Positions 61,927-64,000 of a DNA stretch of 64,000 nt are shown in pieces. The stretch is from Candidatus Competibacter denitrificans Run_A_D11 (GTDB taxonomy: Bacteria; Pseudomonadota; Gammaproteobacteria; Competibacterales; Competibacteraceae): assembly GCF_001051235.1 (NCBI RefSeq), contig NZ_CBTJ020000076.1, forward strand, positions 16,888-80,887, written 5' to 3'. Within the stretch, counting starts at the first letter, position 1; each line of letters starts with the position of its first letter. The notes under the pieces were generated by a model. That model saw only the letters and a program-made list of their open reading frames with translations. It was not told the DNA's origin and ran no database searches. The position numbers and the translations under genes were made by a program.

Positions 61927-62460
61927 ATGCCAATTCGTACTTTTGAGCAGCATACGCCGCGCATCCACCCAAGTGCTTTCATTGACGATACCGCTGTGGT
62001 GATCGGGGATGTTGAAATCGGCGAGGATAGCTCGGTCTGGCCGTTGTGCGTGGTGCGCGGCGATGTGCAAAGCATCCGCATCGGCGCCCGGACCAGCGTT
62101 CAGGATGGCACCATCATCCACGTCACGCATGACAGCCACTTTTGTCCAGGTGGGCAAGCAACGCGGATCGGCAACGATGTCACGGTTGGCCACAAGGTGA
62201 TCTTGCACGCCTGCACGGTCGAAGATTATTGCCTAATCGGTATGGGCGCTATTGTGATGGATAAGGCGGTAGTCGGCAGGCAGGTTATTGTCGGCGCCGG
62301 CAGTGTCGTACCGTCAGGGAAAGAGTTGGAAAGCGGCTTCCTTTATGTCGGTAGCCCCATCAAGCAAATCCGCCGCTTGAATCCTCGTGAGCTGGAGTTT
62401 CTGGCGTATTCCGCTCAGAACTATCGACGGCTGAAAAATCGGTATGGAGAGGGATCATGA
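61927..62460 (+). CDS. Gamma-class carbonic anhydrase family protein (YrdA-like)
   Basis: A 177-residue left-handed beta-helix protein with hexapeptide repeats (IGDVEIGEDSSVWPLCVVRG) and the metal-binding histidines in HVTHDSHFCPGG and VGHKVILHACTV. Such proteins bind zinc or iron and may hydrate CO2, but YrdA itself has shown little activity. ATG at 61927 gives the full first coil. The stop TGA overlaps an ATG (ATGA at 62457-62460) preceded by GGAGAGGG, which starts a short frame. Confidence 0.92.
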   Translation: MPIRTFEQHTPRIHPSAFIDDTAVVIGDVEIGEDSSVWPLCVVRGDVQSIRIGARTSVQDGTIIHVTHDSHFCPGGQATRIGNDVTVGHKVILHACTVEDYCLIGMGAIVMDKAVVGRQVIVGAGSVVPSGKELESGFLYVGSPIKQIRRLNPRELEFLAYSAQNYRRLKNRYGEGS

Positions 62461-62522
62461 CGGGGAATGAAACTATTGCTGCCCTTGGTTTGAACCCGGA
62501 GGCTCTACACGCCGGCCCATAG
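62457..62522 (+). pseudogene. 21-codon ORF coupled to gamma carbonic anhydrase, possible gene remnant
   Basis: An ATG overlapping the previous stop has a very good ribosome site (GGAGAGGG, 62446-62453) and reads MTGNETIAALGLNPEALHAG before a stop at 62520-62522. The last 6 codons lie within the 3' end of vapC on the other strand. The strong start but early end suggests that a downstream operon gene was cut off when the vapBC module was inserted. It could instead be a genuine short peptide. The original gene is not recognised. Confidence 0.4.
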
Positions 62523-62912
62523 TTTGAACTTAATGTGCTTCGCAGCATGGGCGAAGTCATGATCTGTGGTGAGGAGTGTCAGCTCGAATCGACTACAAAG
62601 TTGAATGAGCAATGCGTCAATAGTGCCAAGCTGAACACCCGCTCGACGACAGGAATTTCTGAGTTCGGCAGCAGCAATGTGATCTTGTCTGTCGGGCTGA
62701 ATCAACGGTAAAGCACCAAACCGCTCGATGATCATTGAAGCGGCCTTCGGCCCTGAGAAGCCTTGTAGGAGTTCCTGCGAAACCAGACCTGTAGTTACTA
62801 CAGACTCCGAACCATCAAGCGCACTTAAGAGATACTTGACGGTAGGGTTGTCACTCTGACCATTGCGGCGGAGAGCGAGAGACCAAACGCTCGTGTCAAC
62901 GAGGAGCGTCAT
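62505..62912 (-). CDS. vapC: VapC PIN-domain toxin ribonuclease
   Basis: Toxin of a type II toxin-antitoxin pair; PIN-domain endoribonucleases usually cut tRNA or rRNA. The 135-residue protein has the conserved acids in LLVDTSVWSLAL (Asp6), VSQELLQGF, GTIDALLIQLC and LTTDHDFAHAA. The ATG overlaps the antitoxin stop (ATGA, 62912-62909), ensuring coupled synthesis. The 3' end runs into the short ORF after the carbonic anhydrase gene, marking a likely insertion edge. Confidence 0.93.
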   Translation of the reverse strand: MTLLVDTSVWSLALRRNGQSDNPTVKYLLSALDGSESVVTTGLVSQELLQGFSGPKAASMIIERFGALPLIQPDRQDHIAAAELRNSCRRAGVQLGTIDALLIQLCSRFELTLLTTDHDFAHAAKHIKFKLWAGV

Positions 62913-63109
62913 GGCCGCGAGCGTTCAGCCTTGTAGTCGAACGTTTCGTCCCACTCCAGCTTGCCGAACAATTCCGCGACCTTCTTCTGCTCCCTGCGAG
63001 CGAGAAATTCCTTGAGCGCAAGGGTGACTGCTGCCTTCTTAGTGGGTTCGCCGCTGACAGCGAGGACCCGATCAAGCAGATCGGGATCTAAAGCGAGGTT
63101 GGTAGCCAT
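62909..63109 (-). CDS. vapB: VapB antitoxin
   Basis: A 66-residue antitoxin of the VapB family: an N-terminal DNA-binding strand-helix-helix part (TNLALDPDLLDRVLAVSG, then TKKAAVTLALKEFLARRE) and a C-terminal toxin-binding tail (LFGKLEWDETFDYKAERS). ATG at 63109 has an AGGAGA site and sits 8 bases from a 9-bp palindrome, the probable operator, so the pair should repress its own promoter. A frame extending to 63310 is without support. Confidence 0.92.
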   Translation of the reverse strand: MATNLALDPDLLDRVLAVSGEPTKKAAVTLALKEFLARREQKKVAELFGKLEWDETFDYKAERSRP

Positions 63110-63117
63110 GAGGTTCT

Positions 63118-63157
63118 CCTTGTGTAGCACTTTACACAAGGGGTAAACAGTGGGCAA
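63118..63157 (-). promoter_or_regulatory. vapBC promoter and palindromic operator
   Basis: On the minus strand TTGCCC (63157-63152) and TAAAGT (63134-63129) lie 17 bases apart. A perfect inverted repeat, CCTTGTGTA/TACACAAGG (63118-63126 and 63133-63141, 6-base gap), covers the -10 element and reaches into the antitoxin ribosome site. This is what would be expected for autorepression by VapB or the VapBC complex. Confidence 0.75.
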
Positions 63158-63229
63158 GGAGTCGTCTTTCCACTGCCCCGCGAGGAGCGAAGCGAATGGA
63201 GCGGGATCGGCGGAAAGCACCAAGAGTAA

Positions 63230-63290
63230 GGCGGGCACGGCCCGCCTTTTTACGCTGTCAGATGGACGATCAAGGTGGGCGGTGCCCACC
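63230..63290. repeat. Paired REP-like GC-rich hairpins
   Basis: Two short palindromes lie 27 bases apart: GGCGGGC-acg-GCCCGCC (63230-63246, followed on the plus strand by TTTTT) and GGTGGGC-ggt-GCCCACC (63274-63290). The first would work as an intrinsic terminator for plus-strand transcripts, but no plus-strand gene precedes it. The GGTGGGC/GCCCACC type with flanking CCTACCC is common as a dispersed extragenic element in environmental gammaproteobacteria. Only one copy was noticed in this window. Confidence 0.65.
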
Positions 63291-63326
63291 CTACCCGGCT
63301 GCATTGCCACATAATCCCACCCTCAA

Positions 63327-63818
63327 TTATTTTAATATCTCCAACTTAACGATAACATCACCGACATGAGTGATACGAACTAGCAATCCCTCTTTAATAG
63401 GACCACCATTAGCGTTAGAGTTATTAAATCCATTAGTCACAATACCCTCTGAATATCTAAAACAAGTAGATTGAACACAAAATCTTTCCATTTTATGTCC
63501 ACCCAGAGGCATAGGCTTGAAATTTTCAACTTTTCCCTCCACCCTTTCCACATATCCTTTTTTAACCGAATCAATAAGATAAGCATATTCCCCATAGGTT
63601 GAATAAAATGCACTAAAAGTCCATAAAATACTGAAGCCAAACCAGAGAAATGGAAGGGCTTTCCTAGAACGATTCATATTTCCATCGAAAAGAAAAACCT
63701 TATTTCTAGAAGAAAAAAGAGCGATACCCACTACAATAAAAACCAGCCCAAACGCTGGAAAAAACCAGGCTTTATAGCCTGAGTCTAAAATATCGAAAAC
63801 AACGTAATAATTCCCCAT
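63327..63818 (-). CDS. Unknown membrane protein, possibly DUF3592-like
   Basis: A 163-residue protein with two predicted helices (about 18-37, AWFFPAFGLVFIVVGIALF, and 57-75, ALPFLWFGFSILWTFSAFY), followed by a soluble C-terminal domain that includes CVQSTCFRYSEG. The two helices with a small beta-rich region between or after them recall DUF3592 proteins, but this is not certain. ATG at 63818 is chosen over the TTG at 63842; the ribosome site is poor. The gene is strongly AT-rich, unlike the core of the window, suggesting recent acquisition. Confidence 0.6.
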   Translation of the reverse strand: MGNYYVVFDILDSGYKAWFFPAFGLVFIVVGIALFSSRNKVFLFDGNMNRSRKALPFLWFGFSILWTFSAFYSTYGEYAYLIDSVKKGYVERVEGKVENFKPMPLGGHKMERFCVQSTCFRYSEGIVTNGFNNSNANGGPIKEGLLVRITHVGDVIVKLEILK

Positions 63819-63964
63819 TTTCGATACCGAGATTAGCTGCAAAAATAGTTACAATCTTCTTCTCAAATTTAATAATTCATCTTTTCAACACCGGCGTTAA
63901 AAACCATCCGATTACCCACAATTTTCAACATGCTGTAATATATTGATATTTTGACGAGGTCGTG

Positions 63965-64000
63965 ATGAGTTGGGTAGTCCGGGAACTGGGGATGTGGAAT
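63965..64000 (+). CDS. Start of an unidentified gene at right edge
   Basis: Twelve codons, MSWVVRELGMWN, run off the end of the window. A GAGG sequence (63956-63959) precedes the ATG at a proper distance, and the upstream AT-rich stretch could hold a promoter. Too short to identify; the tryptophan-rich start is weakly reminiscent of some transposases. Confidence 0.4.
   Translation, partial: MSWVVRELGMWN

Overview
This is a gene-dense stretch of chromosome from a Gammaproteobacterium outside the Enterobacterales. Evidence: the leuS-lptE-holA order, a DksA with an intact zinc finger, AlgC-type phosphomannomutase, RraA, DjlA, a YejF-type double ATPase and a YiiD-like thioesterase, all with gammaproteobacterial sequence character. 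The glycogen phosphorylase, acetyl-CoA synthetase and 2-oxoglutarate dehydrogenase genes would suit a storage-polymer organism such as a Competibacter relative, but the genus is inference. No rRNA, tRNA or CRISPR array was found.

Layout. 1-3268 (minus): 5' end of holA, lptE, leuS. About 3380-7600: a visibly AT-rich insert with a GtrA-like flippase, a DPM1-type glycosyltransferase and a 661-residue membrane protein, set between core genes. 7711-14247: purMN, dcd, two paralogous small secreted proteins each with its own terminator, mrp and metG. 14266-18362: an exopolysaccharide set (priming sugar transferase, UDP-sugar dehydrogenase, UDP-glucuronate epimerase) around a 390-base AT-rich divergent control region. 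18359-23662: dnaQ, rnhA, a peptide-type ABC ATPase overlapping a lipoprotein metallopeptidase, and cca. 23659-29364: the sucA-sucB-lpdA operon.

29793-34626: dksA, gluQ, acs with a strong terminator, an IF-2B-family protein and a small acidic protein. 34670-43504: tex, a zinc-finger pRiA4b-like protein, rraA, a MotA/ExbB-like plus OmpA-like channel pair, a nitroreductase, a thioesterase and a fused pabB-pabC. 43825-48938: a DEAD-box helicase followed by an RRM protein, purC, a CbiM-like membrane protein, djlA and a hemerythrin. 49155-56937: radC, coaBC, dut, algC, argB, an orphan ParA, a sirtuin and a glycosyltransferase-like protein.

57142-64000: a small unknown protein, glgP behind a structured leader, a possible small ORF, glutathione reductase, a gamma carbonic anhydrase, a 21-codon ORF that may be a gene remnant, a vapBC module with a clear palindromic operator, paired REP-like hairpins, an AT-rich unknown membrane protein and the first codons of an unknown gene at the edge.

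Most genes are housekeeping: nucleotide synthesis (purM, purN, purC, dcd, dut), translation (leuS, metG, gluQ, cca), cofactors (coaBC, pabBC), DNA replication and repair (holA, dnaQ, rnhA, radC) and central carbon (acs, sucAB-lpdA, glgP). Accessory signals concentrate in the AT-rich glycan insert, the exopolysaccharide set, the channel/OmpA pair and the right-hand end after 62457.
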